DNA of 64,000 nt from Parastagonospora avenae f. sp. tritici 18332-5 (GCA_022559985.1 JAFJTR010000006.1:124001-188000), one strand, 5' to 3'. Positions 21,725 through 34,560 are shown, counted from the first letter of the stretch. Program-made: numbers and translations. Notes: a model not told the origin generated them from the letters alone.

Positions 21725-23528
21725 CTACTGTGTTGCAGACTTCTTCGGCTGCATGGGCAGTTCTATCGCCGCAGACTCCTTGTTGTCTTCGACAGCGGCG
21801 GCGGGATCTGATTCCTTGTCCTTGGTAGTCAGACTCTCCTCCTGTTTGGGAAGTGCGCCGCCAATATCCTCAGGCTTCGTGTCCAAGGCTGGTTTTGACG
21901 CGTACTGAAGTTTGCGGTCCAACGTCGACGAGATCCTTCTAAGTTCGGTAACAAATGACTCGCCCCACCAGGCACTGTTTATGTTAGCATTAAATCCATA
22001 CAAGAGTAGAAGAGGTTCGGCATACCTAGTGTACTTGCGCACGTATTTTGACAGCTTCTGGTAGTTCAAGGAGCGCTGCTCATCGCCCATGGTGACTGCA
22101 TCGTGAATCGAGTCTGCCAACTCTTCGGTGTTCCACGGGTTGACTACCAAGCTCCCATTAAGGCTTTGGGCTGCACCCGTGAATTCCGACAAAATCATGA
22201 CGCCGTGTCGCTTCTCCTGAGTCGCAATGTACTCGTACGACACCAAGTTCATGCCATCGCGCGTTGAAGAGACGAGGCAGACATCTGAGACCGAGTACAA
22301 CGCGATGAGCTCGTCGAAGGATACCGACTTGTGCATGAAGTGGATCGGCATGAATTCGATGGTGCCGAACTTGCCGTTGATGCGACCGACAAGCTCATTG
22401 ACGACAGCGCGGAGGTTCTGGTACTCCTCGACGTCTTGTCTTGACGGTACTGCGACCTGGACGAGCACGACCTTGCCGATCCACTCCGGGTGCTCGGTCA
22501 GGAAGACCTCAAGCGCGTGTAGCTTTTGAGGCACACCCTTGATGTAGTCCAGACGATCCACACCGACGATGAGCTTGACGCCCTGAAATTTCTTCTCGAG
22601 AGCAGCGATGCGCTCCTGGACCTTGGGCTTCTTCAAGCCCTCGTCGAACTTCTCCGGGTCGATACCGATTGGGAAAGCGCCAACCGTAATGTGCCTTCCC
22701 TTGTATTCGACGCCGTTTGGTGTAGTCGCAAGACCCCTGGCCGTGTTAGTGACTGAGAGATGTGTGTATAGATGGTGGACTCACAAAATGCGCGAACAAC
22801 TGCTGAGGAAGTGGCGCGCATAATCGTACGTGTGGAAGCCGATCAGGTCGCAGTCGAGGACGCCACGGAGAATCTCGTTGCGCACTGGGAGAATGCGGTA
22901 GATCTCTGAGCTGGGGAACGGCGTGTGCAGGAAGAAGCCAATCTTGACGTTCTTCTTGGTGTTGCCAATCTCCTCGCGCAGCATCTGCGGCATGAGCATC
23001 AGGTGGTAGTCGTGCACCCAAACCATGTCGTTGTCTTGCACATCCTTGGCGACTGCCTGGGCGAAGAGTCGGTTCGCCTGGGTGTATGCCTCCCACGCAG
23101 ACTCGTCAAAGGTGATCTCACCGGGGTGGTAGTGGAAAAGCGGCCACATGATAGCATCTGCCTATTAGTATGAGGAACAAGAGCATATCGGTCTACTGTG
23201 GGGTGGTCTCACTTGAGAAGCCGTTGTAGTGCAGGTCCGCAAGCTCGTCGTCGAGCATGACAGGGACCGCGTTGTATTCCTCCTTCAGCTGGCCGGAGAG
23301 CTGCTGAATCTCGTCCTCTGGCACCTCAAGACCCGGCCAGCCGTACCATTGAAAAGTGGTGGTCTTTGCGAGACCACTCAGGCCACTGACCAGGCCGCCC
23401 GAGGACATAGACATCTCGTACTTGCCCTCATCAGAGCGCTTGATCGTGATAGGCAGGCGATTCGAGACCAGCAAGAGGCGCCCCTCCTCTGTCTTGGGCC
23501 GTACCAGTTTCGTGGGCCCGTCTGTCAT
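21725..23528 (-). CDS. TPS1: Alpha,alpha-trehalose-phosphate synthase (UDP-forming)
   Basis: Four exons on the minus strand: 23528-23213, 23157-22785, 22736-22026 and 21974-21725, giving 549 aa. It is a GT20 glycosyltransferase that makes trehalose-6-phosphate from UDP-glucose and glucose-6-phosphate in the cytosol. Visible family motifs are LLLVSNRLPIT, SSGGLVSGL, WYGWPG, SNAIMWPLFHYH (across intron 1), WVHDYHLMLMP, GFFLHTPFPSSEIYR, GFHTYDYARHFLSSC, IVGVDRLDYIKGVPQK, DGMNLVSYE and SEFTGAAQSL. A 48-nt intron joins ...CSRIL to GLATTPNGV and a 51-nt one joins KYT to SAWWGESF. It has no phosphatase domain, so it is TPS1 rather than TPS2. The C-terminal 65 residues after the catalytic core are charged and disordered. 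In fungi it supports stress tolerance and spore germination. High confidence. Confidence 0.97.
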
Positions 23529-24321
23529 GTTTGCGGTATATAAAAGCGGGGTACGGAGTAGGAGTGGTGTTCGAGGCGGGCGGGTGGTGTTGTTTTCTAG
23601 GTGCGCTGGCTTGCCCGCGGGGGACAGTGAGAGGTCAGCGCGTTAGGTCGCAATTTGGTTGTGGACGTCAGCGGGCAGGCAGAGTCGCTCGGGATGGAGG
23701 GCGGCTTTTATCTCGTGCGCGGGTGACGAAAGAATGATATTGGGGACGGGACCCGCTCAGGGCAGAGTGGATTCTCGCAGCTTCTGGGACTCGGCAAGCG
23801 AATGGTGAGAGTGCAGGATCTTGGACCAAATCACCTGCAGCAAGGGACAGATAAATATAGGATGTTCTAAAACTAGAAGACGGGCAGATTCGCGGTATGG
23901 CACGTTGGGTGCGGACTGGGCGGTGGGAAATATCTGGATGTGAAGGTGCACCTCACAAACTTGTATGCCATTTACTGTGACGTCGGTCGCTGGGATCCTG
24001 GCGACGTGGGGAGCTCCACACAGACCACAAGAAGTAAGCATGCGGGCGTGTCAGTCCGTTTGTGCGCCATAGCGACAGTAATAGGCCGAAGCCTGACAGT
24101 CAAGGACGATTTGCACGTTTCGGCCTTGATTTACTCTTTTCACCGCCTGCTTGGGTAGACGTGCAGCGTGGTGGACGCGATTGGGACGCTTGGTAGGTCA
24201 CGTGAGACGCTAAGCGAAGCTGTCGGACGGGTCGTTCCTGCCCTAAGCTAGCTACGCCAGTGCCTCTGCGGCGCGTCAGACGCGTAGGCTATTGTCGATC
24301 AACACCACGACACGACAAAAC
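23529..24321. promoter_or_regulatory. Shared divergent promoter of TPS1 and the HIRIP3-like gene
   Basis: 793 bp between two divergent starts. It contains a perfect palindromic GTCACGTGA (24198-24206), a Cbf1/bHLH-type E-box, about 120 bp before the plus-strand ATG. I looked for clear AGGGG stress elements on either strand and did not find a convincing cluster. Which gene the E-box serves cannot be told from position alone. Confidence 0.4.
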
Positions 24322-25609
24322 ATGTCCGATTCTGAGGGAGGTTTGCCGTCCGAGACGACCATATCGCAGAAGCTGCGCGATGTCGTCATTGCGATTCATA
24401 AGACGGGCAAAGACGAGGATTTAACGGTAAAGCGCATTCGAGCGCGCGCAGAGAAAGAGCTCAGCCTGCCGGAGGGCTTTCTGAAAAAAGATGCAGTCTG
24501 GAAGCAGAAGAGCCAGACGACCATTAATGAAGCTGTAGTAGGTATACTCGGAACTATAGTATTTATCAGGTCTAACGACGAGACAGGAAAAGTACTGCAC
24601 GGAAGCCACACCCGAGCCCACTCCGAAAAAGGCTGCGACACCTCAACCTACACCCAAGCCTGCAAAGAAAGCAAAGGCAAAGCCTGAGCCAAAGGGTGTG
24701 AAGCGAAAGGCACCCGCGCCAGCGAAGAAGCCGAAGAAGCGGAGGAAGACCGATTCCGACGACGACCTCGACGATGATCTCTCGGGTGCGCCCGTGGACG
24801 AGCCCTCCGAGGCCGAAAGCGAGCCACCCAAGAAGAAGCTGGTGCAGCGGAAGAAGAACGTCGTGACAGAGGACTCAGACGAGGAAACGTCGCCACCAAA
24901 ACCCACAAAGAAGGCGAAGAAGCCAGCCGTTGACGAGAGCGACGACGAACCCGCGGCAGCACCAGTCAAGAAGCCAGCAGCCACTCCACCACCCGAGTCC
25001 AAGGGCGACGTCTCGGAGAGCGAACTCTCCGAACTCATCGACGAATCGCCCAAGAAGAAGTCCCGCAAGAATGACCCTGCTGCAAAGAAGGCCGCTGCTC
25101 CCAAAGCCAGGCCCGCTGCGAAATCGAAGGCTGACGACGATCCCGACACCGTGGAGGTTAAGCGCCTCCAAGGCTGGCTCGTCAAATGCGGCATTCGCAA
25201 AGTCTGGTCCAAGGACCCGGAGCTCTCGAACTGCGACACTAGCAAGGAGAAGATCCGCATCTTGAAGGGCTGGCTGAAAGACGCAGGAATGGACGGCAAA
25301 TACTCGGTCGAAAAAGCCGCGAAAATCAAGGAGAAGCGCGAGTTCGAAAAGGATCTCGCGGCGATTCAAGAAGCAGAGGCGCATTGGGGAAATGCGGGTG
25401 AGGGTGGTGGCAGGAGGCCTAGGAGAGCGGCTGCTGCGGCACCAAAGAAGTTGCAGAAAATCGAGTTTAGCGACGACGAGGAGAGCGAGCCGGAGCAGGA
25501 CGATGATGACGACGACGACGACATAGATGAAGACGATGACGACGAAGGCAAAGGAGAGTCCGATGGCGACGACGATGACAAGGGCGACAGTGGAGACGAT
25601 TCAGAGTAA
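24322..25609 (+). CDS. HIRIP3/CHZ-type histone-chaperone-like nuclear protein
   Basis: Two exons, 24322-24537 and 24587-25609, about 412 aa; the 49-nt intron joins NEAV to EKYCTEATPEP. The N-terminus (residues about 10-72) is a DEK_C-like helical domain (LRDVVIAIHKTGKDEDLTVKRIR). A long Lys/Pro and acidic linker follows, with many basic stretches (KKPKKRRK) that could serve as nuclear localisation signals. Residues about 255-335 carry EVKRLQGWLVKCGIRKVW...KIRILKGWLKDAGMDGKYSVEKAAKIKEKREFEKDLA, which matches the conserved C-terminal region of HIRIP3 next to its CHZ motif. The tail is extremely acidic (Asp/Glu runs from about residue 370 on), typical of H2A-H2B or H3-H4 chaperones. Role inferred: histone binding or nucleosome assembly in the nucleus. 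Fungal annotations often call this family 'transcriptional regulator'. Confidence 0.75.
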
Positions 25610-27517
25610 ATCTGTTCGACATTTTTCAACTTCACATATGATCGGGCGCAGTCCCTTTTCTCTTTCGAACCAGCTTTTCGATGGTCCTTGTTGTTCATAT
25701 AGTATATCTTGATACCCGCAAAAGCAATGTAGTTATATTCGTCTTATTCACGCAGTCTTGCACTTCCTTTCCGCACATGGCAGTCGATCGGTTATGTTTC
25801 GAACAAACCTTTCTCGGACATGCTGAACTCTGCTATCTCTTTTGGACAGAAAAGAAAGCAGAAAAGAGACATGGGGTGAGACGTATGTTCTTTTTTTAGA
25901 ACTCGACGCGAGGTGTGATTGTTGAAGTGTGAAGCGTTGAGAAGAGGCGGTATTTATACCAGAGTCCTGAAGCGCTAAGCACTCCGACACAGCATAAGGT
26001 CAAGAACTCTGTCGTTTGAGAAGACTTGCTGGTCTGGCGCATAACATCCACTTCGCTTTCGGTATTCTGAAGAGACGCAGGAACGCAGAGAAGATATAAA
26101 TTCTTCCTCGAACGCTTTTGGTACCCAAACATAAATTGATGTCTCGGGTCGGAGAAATGTCTCATCTGGCGCAGAACATACAACCGCGAATAGAGGAAGA
26201 GGACACCTTTATATCCCTCCGTCCACTCCCTCCTCATGTCGAGTGTTGCTTGCGCTTTTCGATCTCTCCCATTCGCCTGCCCAGCGGCAAATGCAGTGCC
26301 GGCCACGGCACACAAGTCATCGCCGGTGCATCCACAATTTTGGAAATAAAAACATAATAAACAGCTTTAGTTTTGTCGAAGCATGGGTATCGCAAACACA
26401 TGTTCTAGAAAGAAGAAGACATGGAGATAGCCAAGTGTGGTATTGGGAGGAACAAAGCAGAGCACATCAACTCGTTCAAGTAAGCTTTTGGTTTAAAGAA
26501 GGGATTGTGTGATGAACAAGAAGAGCGAAAAATGTTAGGGTTTTATACTTGCTCGTGGTGCTTGCTCATGTCATGCAGTGGTAGGCGGCGCCAGGCCCCG
26601 GCAGAATTCCTGTCCGCCTTCACTGAACGAGAAGAGTAAAGAGGTAGCCTAGATATATTTAAACTCTTTTGTAAAACCTAGACGATATTGCCTTGTAGTA
26701 CTGAATATATATAGCCTTCTTTATAAACTTATTAAGTGCGCTCCTAGAGACAGTAAGATTCCTTCGCACATGCGCAAGAGCGGACACGAATTTTGCCGGA
26801 GCCTGGTGGTGATCAAATCTCGAGAGTCAATCCTGCTTACACAGATTAGTCCTAGTGATCTCGCATCACGTACATCACATGGCGCAAGCAAAGAAGACAT
26901 ATAGTATGGTCATGACATCGTGTGATAATATTTGAGCATTACCACAACTTCCATCCATGTCCCACCACTTCTCAAACACCGTCCGCGGCACGACAAAGGT
27001 CGACCTGCCAGCAAGATCCTCCCAAATAGCGGAGCCGTGTTCATTCGTGAAGTGTAAAAAAGCAAAATACGCCGGTGCCCCCGGTTCGCGCTATTCCAGC
27101 TGGCGAAGGTATCCTCGTGGGTTATGCATTATGCAACTTTGAACGCCGAAAACCCATTTCAAAAATTCAAAACCCTTTCCCAAATGGCCGTGTCGTGACA
27201 GAAGCGTAAACAAACGACTCCAAACGTGAGTCGTACAAGCAACGAAGTGAAGCTTTTGAGATTTCTCTTCCCCCTCTTTTGAACGCCAGATCGAAACAAC
27301 CCCAAAATTCCAGTAAAACAAAGGTGGCGCATCGTGAGACATGTGGACAGATGGCTACAGATCGCATCACACCCAACAACGTAGTCGTCGAGAGCTTGCT
27401 TGTGGCCAAAAGACCAAATGTGTAACATGACGATGCTCAGATGGTGGTACCGAGTAAAGTATTTAAAACAAGCCGCCGCGTGGCAGCTACCGACAGGGGG
27501 ATGGAAAAGCAAAGTGC
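25610..27517. other. Intergenic, convergent; AT-rich patch and weak repeats
   Basis: About 1.9 kb between two convergent genes. Roughly 25940-26220 contains two imperfect copies of a TCTGGCGCAKAACATMCA segment about 130 bp apart (near 26033 and 26162). TATA-like AT tracts (TATTTATA, ATATAAAT, TTTATATC) occur at a similar spacing. Around 26640-26760 the DNA becomes markedly AT-rich (for example GATATATTTAAAC, CTGAATATATATAGCC) and may be a remnant of a RIP-mutated element. No coding feature is supported. Confidence 0.4.
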
Positions 27518-30500
27518 TTAGCTCATGTCCATCATGTCGGCGTCGATGTCGTGGTGGACCTCTCCGGCGTAGGTGTCGAGCACCTCGTCGCCTGGTCCAA
27601 AGTTGCCCTCATAGACAGTGGCGCCCGCACGCCTCCTTGACGCGACCCAAGAACAACCGAAGCAGTGGAGCACCATCTCAGCGGTGGGACGCTGAGTGGG
27701 GTCTTGGTGAAGCATGGCCTTTACGACGTGGTCCATCGAGTGCTCGTTGTACCGCTCCACCATGAACTTGGGTGCGTGGAGCAGCTCCTCCTCGTGACTG
27801 GAGTGGGGACGCGCAGTGATTGACGACATCGAATCGTTGTCCATATCGGACATCAAGAAGCCGTCCATGGAGGCCCTCGAGTTCTCGGGCATCGGGTCAC
27901 CCTTCGCATCGCGGCTGAGAGTGCTGCTGTCTGCACTCCAGGTCAAGCTGGGCAACACGCTGTCGAAGTCGCCTGACCTCAACTTTTGCCAGTAGAGGCC
28001 GTTCTCGGGGATAACGCAGTTGCCGGCGATCTCGGCGAGCATCATGCCCAGAGCGAAAACATCAGCAGGCTTGTCAAAACCGCCAGTGAGAGCCTCAGGC
28101 GCAAGGTAATGTCGGTCACCCTCACCGTCGATGTGCTTTGGTGCAGGCCACGAGCTGGCAAGTCCAAAGTCGGCGATCTTGAGGCCGCCCTCGAAGTCGA
28201 TGAGGATGTTGGCCGGCTTCAAGTCGAGGTGGATGTACCCAGAGTTGTGGATAAAGGTGAGGCCCTAGTACATGTTAGTCATGGTCATACAACGATGTTA
28301 GTGTTTTGACATACCATTGACAACTCCAGGAGGATCTTCCAGATCCTGAAATCGTCCAACCTGCTGTTGAAGCCGACGGTGTCGAGGTACTTCCTCAAGT
28401 TGCCACCCTCACAGTACTCCGTCTGGATGTATAGGTGAGAGTTCGCCTCCCAATGCGTCTTGATGTCGAGCACGTGGTCATTGCCGCGAAGCGCGTAGAG
28501 GACGTCCACCTCTCGCATCTTCCTCGTGCGGTCGCCAGCGCCAAGGTAAGGCTTCTTGGACTTCTTGACGACCCAGACCTGGCTACCAGCGGGCGACCTT
28601 CCAGGTGATACCTTTACGGGCTTGCTGACACGGTACACGACCGAGAACTCGCCTTCGCCACCGTCCAGCTGCTTGACGTCGTGGAAGCGCTCAGTGAGCG
28701 ACTCATCCACGTCATTCTTTGTCAGGCCGATGGGAATGACACCCTGCACACTGTGGAAGAAGTGGTTCTCGCGGGGTGTGGTCGGCGTGGCAGGGGCAAG
28801 AGCGCTCAAGCTCTGCGCGAAAGGGTGGTTGTCGGGGCGCCTACGACCTGCCATGGACAGTCTAGCATCGAAGTCTGCGAAACACGACTCGCTGGGGGTC
28901 TGTGGACTGGGCGCTCCAAATGAAGCTCCTGCAGCTGCTGATGTCTTAGCGTCGCTCTTGTGGGGTGTGACACGGGGAGCTCGACGGGGGAGCGGTGACG
29001 GGCGTCCAAGTTTCTTGGATTGCCGCAGAAACCGACTTCGAGGAAAGGAGAGGTCGTGTGTAGGGGAATCGGCAGTCGCTGAGGGCTCTTCTCCATCTGA
29101 TGATGAAGAGGCATCGTCGTGCGGACTCGCCGGGATCGGATGGGAGTACTTACTGGTCGGCCTGCTTTCGTGCTCGGGTGCGGCGAAGGTGTCGGCGCCG
29201 ATGGATGGGCGCGATCGGAAAGTCTTGCGTCGCAAGCTGCTCTCCTTGGACCGCCTGCTTGAACCACCGCTAGGCTTAGTAGGGGTGGGCGGCATATCTT
29301 CTACGCTAGACTGGCTGTCCGTCATGCGGTTGGCCGTGGGGGACTGGTTGTCGGGCAGCGCATCGTCGTCGCCATCGATACTCACGAAGCTACCACGGCG
29401 CTGGAGGGAGCTACTCGAATTGCCAAAGATGCCGGCGCGCTTGCCCAAATTGTCGGAGAACTTGGAAACATTTGCACTGAACGGCGTGCTGGGTGTGCCG
29501 AACTGGTGCTGTGGTCGCACCGACTCACCAAACAGGCTCTTGCGCTTGACAAGAGGGGTGTCGAAGTTTGGAGTGCGGTCACCTGCAGCAGGAGGGAACG
29601 ACTGTCGCTTGGAGGGAGTGTCGGGCATGACATAGATGCCTGCGCCGGCAGCTGGCTCGTCGATGTTGCGATTCTTCTTCGAGAGGAGACCAGTCGAGAA
29701 AGCCATCGGCGGGGCGGGGACAGCCTTGAAGGGCGTGTCGAACGAGTCTGGGAAGGCATCACCTCCCGGACCCTGTGGTCGACCGACACCAAGAGGAAGA
29801 GACCGCGAGAAGTGCTGTGACGGGGCGGATGGGGCAGCCTGGGGCATGCCAAAGACGGAGGATCGCGGAGGCGCCATTGGTGTGTCGCCGCGTCCGTTAG
29901 ACGAGGCTGATGATGGTGTATGTGCCATTGATAGTGGGTGCGGCGTAGAACTGCCAAAGCTGCCGCGAGCTGCCTGGGGCAGGCCCATGCGACTGGCGTC
30001 AAATGTTCCAGTGCGGAATGGTGTCTGAGCTGGTGTCGTGCTCTGGCCAAGCGAGCTGTCGAGAGACATCCTGTTCCTGGTCTTTGAAGCCGCGGGGCCG
30101 GGCAGAGCAAAGTCGCCGTCGTAGGCGGGCTTTGGTCGCGGGGTGTTGGACACACGCTGAGAGAGCGTGGATCTCCTCAGCGAAGTGCCTCTCCGGATCG
30201 GGCTGCGGACCGGGGTTGTGGTCGCAGGTAACGCGAAGTCGAACGAGTCAAGGTCGTTATATACATGGTGCGCCGCGTCTGTGTCCTTGCGCGCCGCGGG
30301 TGACTGGTCGAATATACTCGCGAAGTCGTTTCCTAGACCCGACGCGCCGTGTAAGCTGCGTCGTTTCGCGTTGGGGCTGCTACCATGGGTCTCGTTGAGG
30401 TTCATAAGGCCGTCGTTGCGCTTAAGTGGGCTTGATTTCACGGGTGGTGCGGGTGACAAATCGGGTCGTGATTGCGCGAATGCAAACTTGATCGGCTTGT

Positions 30501-31032
30501 CGTTGACGGGTCGTTGGTCGGTATCCATGCAGTCGGGCGACTCGGGGTTTGGTCGACGTGGGGTGTTTTCCTGGCCTTGCGAGGGTCGCGCCATGAAAGG
30601 CGTGGTAGAGTTGCCGGTGTCGGTCGAGTCTCCAAGCGGGCGGCGCGGGCTCTTCGACTTGCTGTTGCGGGTGCGCGGGGATGCGCGGAATGGTTGAGAG
30701 CGGCGCAGAGAAAAGCGCTTGGTAGCGGGTGCTGCCTGCGCGCCCAAGGGTGACTCCGGATATGTCGCAGTCGGGCTGGTAGGCTTGTGGGCCTTGGGGC
30801 TGAACGCGCGTGCCAGACCGAGTGGTGAGAGTGGGGAGCGCGGGGAGTCGGTGTTGCGCAGTTGGAAGCGCGAGGGCTTGGACGACTGCTTGGATGGCGA
30901 GCGGGATAGCGAGCGACGGAGTTGCTGGAGGTGAGAGAAATGGGTGCCCTCGAGCCGGTAACTATGGGGATGCGTCGGTGACGGCAGGTGCAGGGTCCCG
31001 CCCTCCCGATGTGGCGAAAATCCAAAGTCCAT
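27518..31032 (-). CDS. WEE1: Wee1/Swe1-type mitosis inhibitor protein kinase
   Basis: Two exons on the minus strand, 31032-28315 and 28264-27518, about 1154 aa; a 50-nt intron joins LELSM to GLTFIHNSGYIHLDLKPAN. The N-terminal ~780 residues are Ser/Pro-rich and disordered, with many SP/TP sites (SPLSPLGLARAF, TPTKPSGGSSRRSK) suited to CDK and checkpoint phosphorylation. The C-terminal kinase domain starts with a glycine loop DGGEGEFSVVYRV, has the lysine in VWVVKKSKK, the catalytic loop HLDLKPANILID (the HLDLKPAN form is characteristic of Wee1) and DFGLASSW. An insert rich in Ser/Met/Asp (WSADSS...DNDSMSSI) sits in the C-lobe. It phosphorylates the inhibitory tyrosine of CDK1 and delays mitotic entry in the nucleus. 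Confident. Confidence 0.93.
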
Positions 31033-33659
31033 GGTGGTGAATGCGAGTGAATGCGGGCGCGTGTTGTTGCAAGGCGGATAACGTGGGGTGAGACACTCGG
31101 AGGTGTTTTGGTCCAGGGCGCCAGAGGACCTCGTGGTGTCGAGAAGCGAGGTTCGATACGACGTCGTTAGGCTGTCGTCCGGGCGGAGACTGTATACATG
31201 AATGAGGTCAGTCGTCGTCCGATAGCGATAGCAGCCCTCGGTGATTGGGGCCGAACAATCGCGGTGGTATGAATGCGTTATGCGTGGAATGTGGTGTAGG
31301 TGCGCGCCGATGTGCCTGAATTTCGTTTCCAGCGACGTTCCTCCTCAACAAGCGACGGCCGAAGAAATCCGCTGTGCCTCCATGCAAGGCCTACTAATGC
31401 GGCGTGAAGGTGGAGAAGGAGTGTTGGCAATGCGTGGTCTGATGGTATTCGCTGATGCGTGCGGAGCCGAGTCCTCGTGTGTCGTGATGTGGCTGGAGGG
31501 CCTTGGAATGCAGTGTTGCGCGTAGGTAGCCGGAGGTAAACACACAACCACAACCGGCAGGCGCGTCTCAACTCTCGAGGAAGGCGCGATGCAGCGGTGA
31601 TGATGCAACCTGGAGGGGAGGGCCGGAGCTTGAGCGATTGAGGGAACCTTCTGAAGCTCGCCAGGATCGGTCGATGTTTATGAGAAGGGACGCGGCGCGT
31701 CGAGAGCACTGATGTCTTTTTCGGCACTGCGCACGGGCATCACCACATCGAGGGACCACCTGCAGGCCACACGGCTGCGAGCCGCCTCAGCGAATGAAGC
31801 CAACTCCACCGGGTACAAAATGAAGCAGCCTCGAGAATGGAGCACAGCGCGAAACATGCAAGACGTTAAGAATCCGCATCCTATTCCCGTCTGCTGCACC
31901 GCGAATCGCTGGTGTAATGCTGCGTCCGACGCCCACCAGCTGTGTTTGTTTACATTGGACCCATGCCAAAACACGACCAAAATATCGCCGCCGCCACGCA
32001 CCCATGCTCGATCAACCTTCACCCACGGCGTTGGGCACTCCTTCGACGCTCGACCCTCCTCGATTACGAGTCCGCGCCGTGACTACCAGCAGGGCCCCCC
32101 TATTCCAATACCAGTCCATTGCCCATCCAAATTGGTGCAATCTTAGCCTCATCATGCAAAAAAGGGGCTGATACGGTCCCCCATCGAGTTCGCTGGCCTG
32201 GGCGGGCCGCTGCCTAAGCGGCAAACCGTCTTAGTTCTCCACATTATGATTGCTGCTGCAGCACCTCGGTGGCTTTTGCTATCGATTGTTTCTTCTATCG
32301 ATTATGCACGGAAGCAATCAGCTGGGATGCGCTTGCGATGATCATATCCGATGACGACCTTCGGTGCTTTCAACTGCCAACAAACGTTCGCGGGGTCACC
32401 AGCAGCCAGGTCCAACCTCCGAAGACGACAGACGTGTTCAGGACGATTGGTGCGACCCGTCGGCACACTCGGCTGTCCCGGAAGTCGTTCTCGTGCAACC
32501 GCGCCATCATCTCCGCAGAGCAATCCCTTTGCCATGGCGCCTCCGGCACCTGCCCAAAATTCCTCCAGATGGTGTCCTGTCAATCTGCAATCAGATTCGT
32601 ATGGACAGGGCTGTAACCAGCATGAATCCATCTCCACGTTGGTAACCACATCGACAAATGCAGCGACCGCGACCATTGTTTGTTGTTTGTTTTGACAACC
32701 ACAACAATCCGAAACGGCAGCCGAACTCTCTAGGCATCACCACAACTTTATCGATTCTGACACCTAGATGCTGGAGTGGTGTACTGAGAGTTCTCGATGC
32801 CATTTTGAGTTCATCGATCAGCTGCTCTTTCATCGATCGCGCTGCCTGTGGTGATGGGGACCGATTCATGACGTACAAGGGCTGACCTCAGGTCCAGCTG
32901 TGTAGCACTAGATGCGCGCCAGGCTGTCTATCGTGGACCACCCAGTCCCACCAAAGCTCTAGATCATACGCCAGAGAGGGGACTTCCTCACATGGTCAAT
33001 ATCTACCGCTGCCTCATGACGTCTGTGACAGGTGCACCTGCACCAGTCCGTCGTACCTGCCTCAGGTGCGCATCAGGACCCCTCTGGGACCACGCCACGA
33101 CCACCACGTGCGAACCTGGACCCCTAAACGCCCACAGCCAACAACAAACCTGTTTCAGCCAGTCAACTTCCATGCACTTCCAACTTCCCGGCCAAAGGAC
33201 CTTTCGAAACGGCGGGACGCACCGTTACCGCGTTTCGGATTTCAAATCAACAATGGCGAGGAATGTCGTGTACCTTGCCTCAGCCTCACGTTCGCAAGGT
33301 TTCAGCGCGTGAGCAAGAACGTTTACAAGCCCGATTGCTATGGTGATGCAGAACTTACAATTCAGCTGTCAGCTTTGGTGTTGTACGGCATCGGCATTCT
33401 AGACTGATTGACGTGGTATTCCTCAGTGGCAAAGATGACGAAGTCGGAGGTCCATTCGGACAGAAACATCGCCAGCTCAGCACCATGACGCGCACCCTCA
33501 ATATGGACCCTGCAAATCACCAGCAGACAACTCACCTCTTCGCAAGCATGTACGCAGACAAATGATTTATTTTCGCGGAGAAGAACCTGCGTGCGCGCCC
33601 AATTGGTCGCGCACCGCCATCTCCGCGCGATGCGCTACCCAGGATGACCCCTACAATCT
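31033..33659. other. Long gene-free region upstream of WEE1
   Basis: About 2.6 kb with no supported gene. Short frames occur on both strands, but none has a recognisable domain, and several overlap each other antiparallel. The WEE1-proximal part is expected to hold its promoter and 5' UTR. Base composition is not obviously AT-rich, so a RIP-mutated transposon is not evident here. Confidence 0.45.
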
Positions 33660-34560
33660 CATAAAGCGAAACACACGGCGATGAGATGTCGCGACCCCTC
33701 ATGTCGTTCTCCATAGCGACTGCGAACTTTCATGGTGGGGTGTCCGACACGATTAATCCACGAGTTTTTACACGCTGTCGTGCAACAAGAACTCGGACCT
33801 CTTTTACTGCTCATGTGAACGTGCGAACTGTTGACGGCGCAGTCTGTGTCCTGCGATTGAAACGCCCGGCTGCTGTTCCCTACGGTGACTGTGAAGGTGG
33901 CGTTGGACTATGCAAACGCAGAACTTTTTATAGAGGCTGGCGAGCTGTCAGGTCAATGTCTTCTACCGTCGATGACCGATCGAAACACGCTCCCGCAACG
34001 CCTCAAACTATTCACTATAGCGACCGTGAAGGCGGTGACTGACTAGATTTGGACTCTGGCTCGCGTGCCGATGTTGTCCAGTAAAAAGAGAGCTACCGTC
34101 GAGGAAGTTTGTCTTGAGGTCGAAACTCATAGCGATGAGATATCACTGCGCCTCGCGCCCTGCACTAAAGTGCCCGCGAACTTTCAAAATAAGAGCTTTG
34201 TTCGTCGTCCGATTAACTTATCCATACAATAGTTCGCGCTTGGATCTTGCCATCGATGCCGACTGCGTCTGGAGATCGAAACTTACGACAATAAGTCATC
34301 CTTGCTCCTCATTACTGCTGACCATACCGACTGCAGATTTGATGTGTAAGTAGATGCCTCGGCGCTGTCATGTGAAGTGAGGACTGCCATCGATGCCGTC
34401 TGCGCCCCGATATCAAAACTTTCAAGAAGGTATCGCAACTCCTTGCACTCTCACTATAGCGACTGTAAAGCCAACGTATGGTTTGATGCCGAGGCGCTGT
34501 GATGTGAAGTAAATACTGACACTGATGCCGTCTGTCTTATGATTAAATCACATGGCGACC
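33660..34560. repeat. Degenerate tandem repeat, unit about 135 bp (about 6-7 copies)
   Basis: Recurring blocks in the same order: CRAAAC near 33668, 33859, 33982, 34122, 34278 and 34415; a TCACTATAGCGACTGTGAA-like block near 33711, 33879, 34012, 34313 and 34452; and a CCATCGATGCCGTCTGCG-like block near 33827, 33962, 34092, 34236, 34380 and 34510. Two copies are especially clear: GATGCC-TCGG/GAGG-CGCTGT followed by ATGTGAAGT at 34353 and 34485, 132 bp apart. Spacing varies from about 123 to 190 bp. No open frame runs through the units, so it looks like an old minisatellite rather than a repeat protein. Confidence 0.6.

Noticed and set aside
23534..23545. TATATAAAAG just upstream of TPS1 as a TATA box
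   Set aside because: It reads as a TATA box on the plus strand, while TPS1 is on the minus strand and its ATG is only about 6 bp away; the position does not fit.
26640..26760. AT-rich patch as a RIP-mutated transposon
   Set aside because: Too short and without terminal repeats or residual coding similarity to support a mobile element call.
31145..31165. Box-B-like GGTTCGA as part of a tRNA gene
   Set aside because: No matching box A or cloverleaf could be drawn around it; other GGTTCGA occurrences fall inside coding exons.
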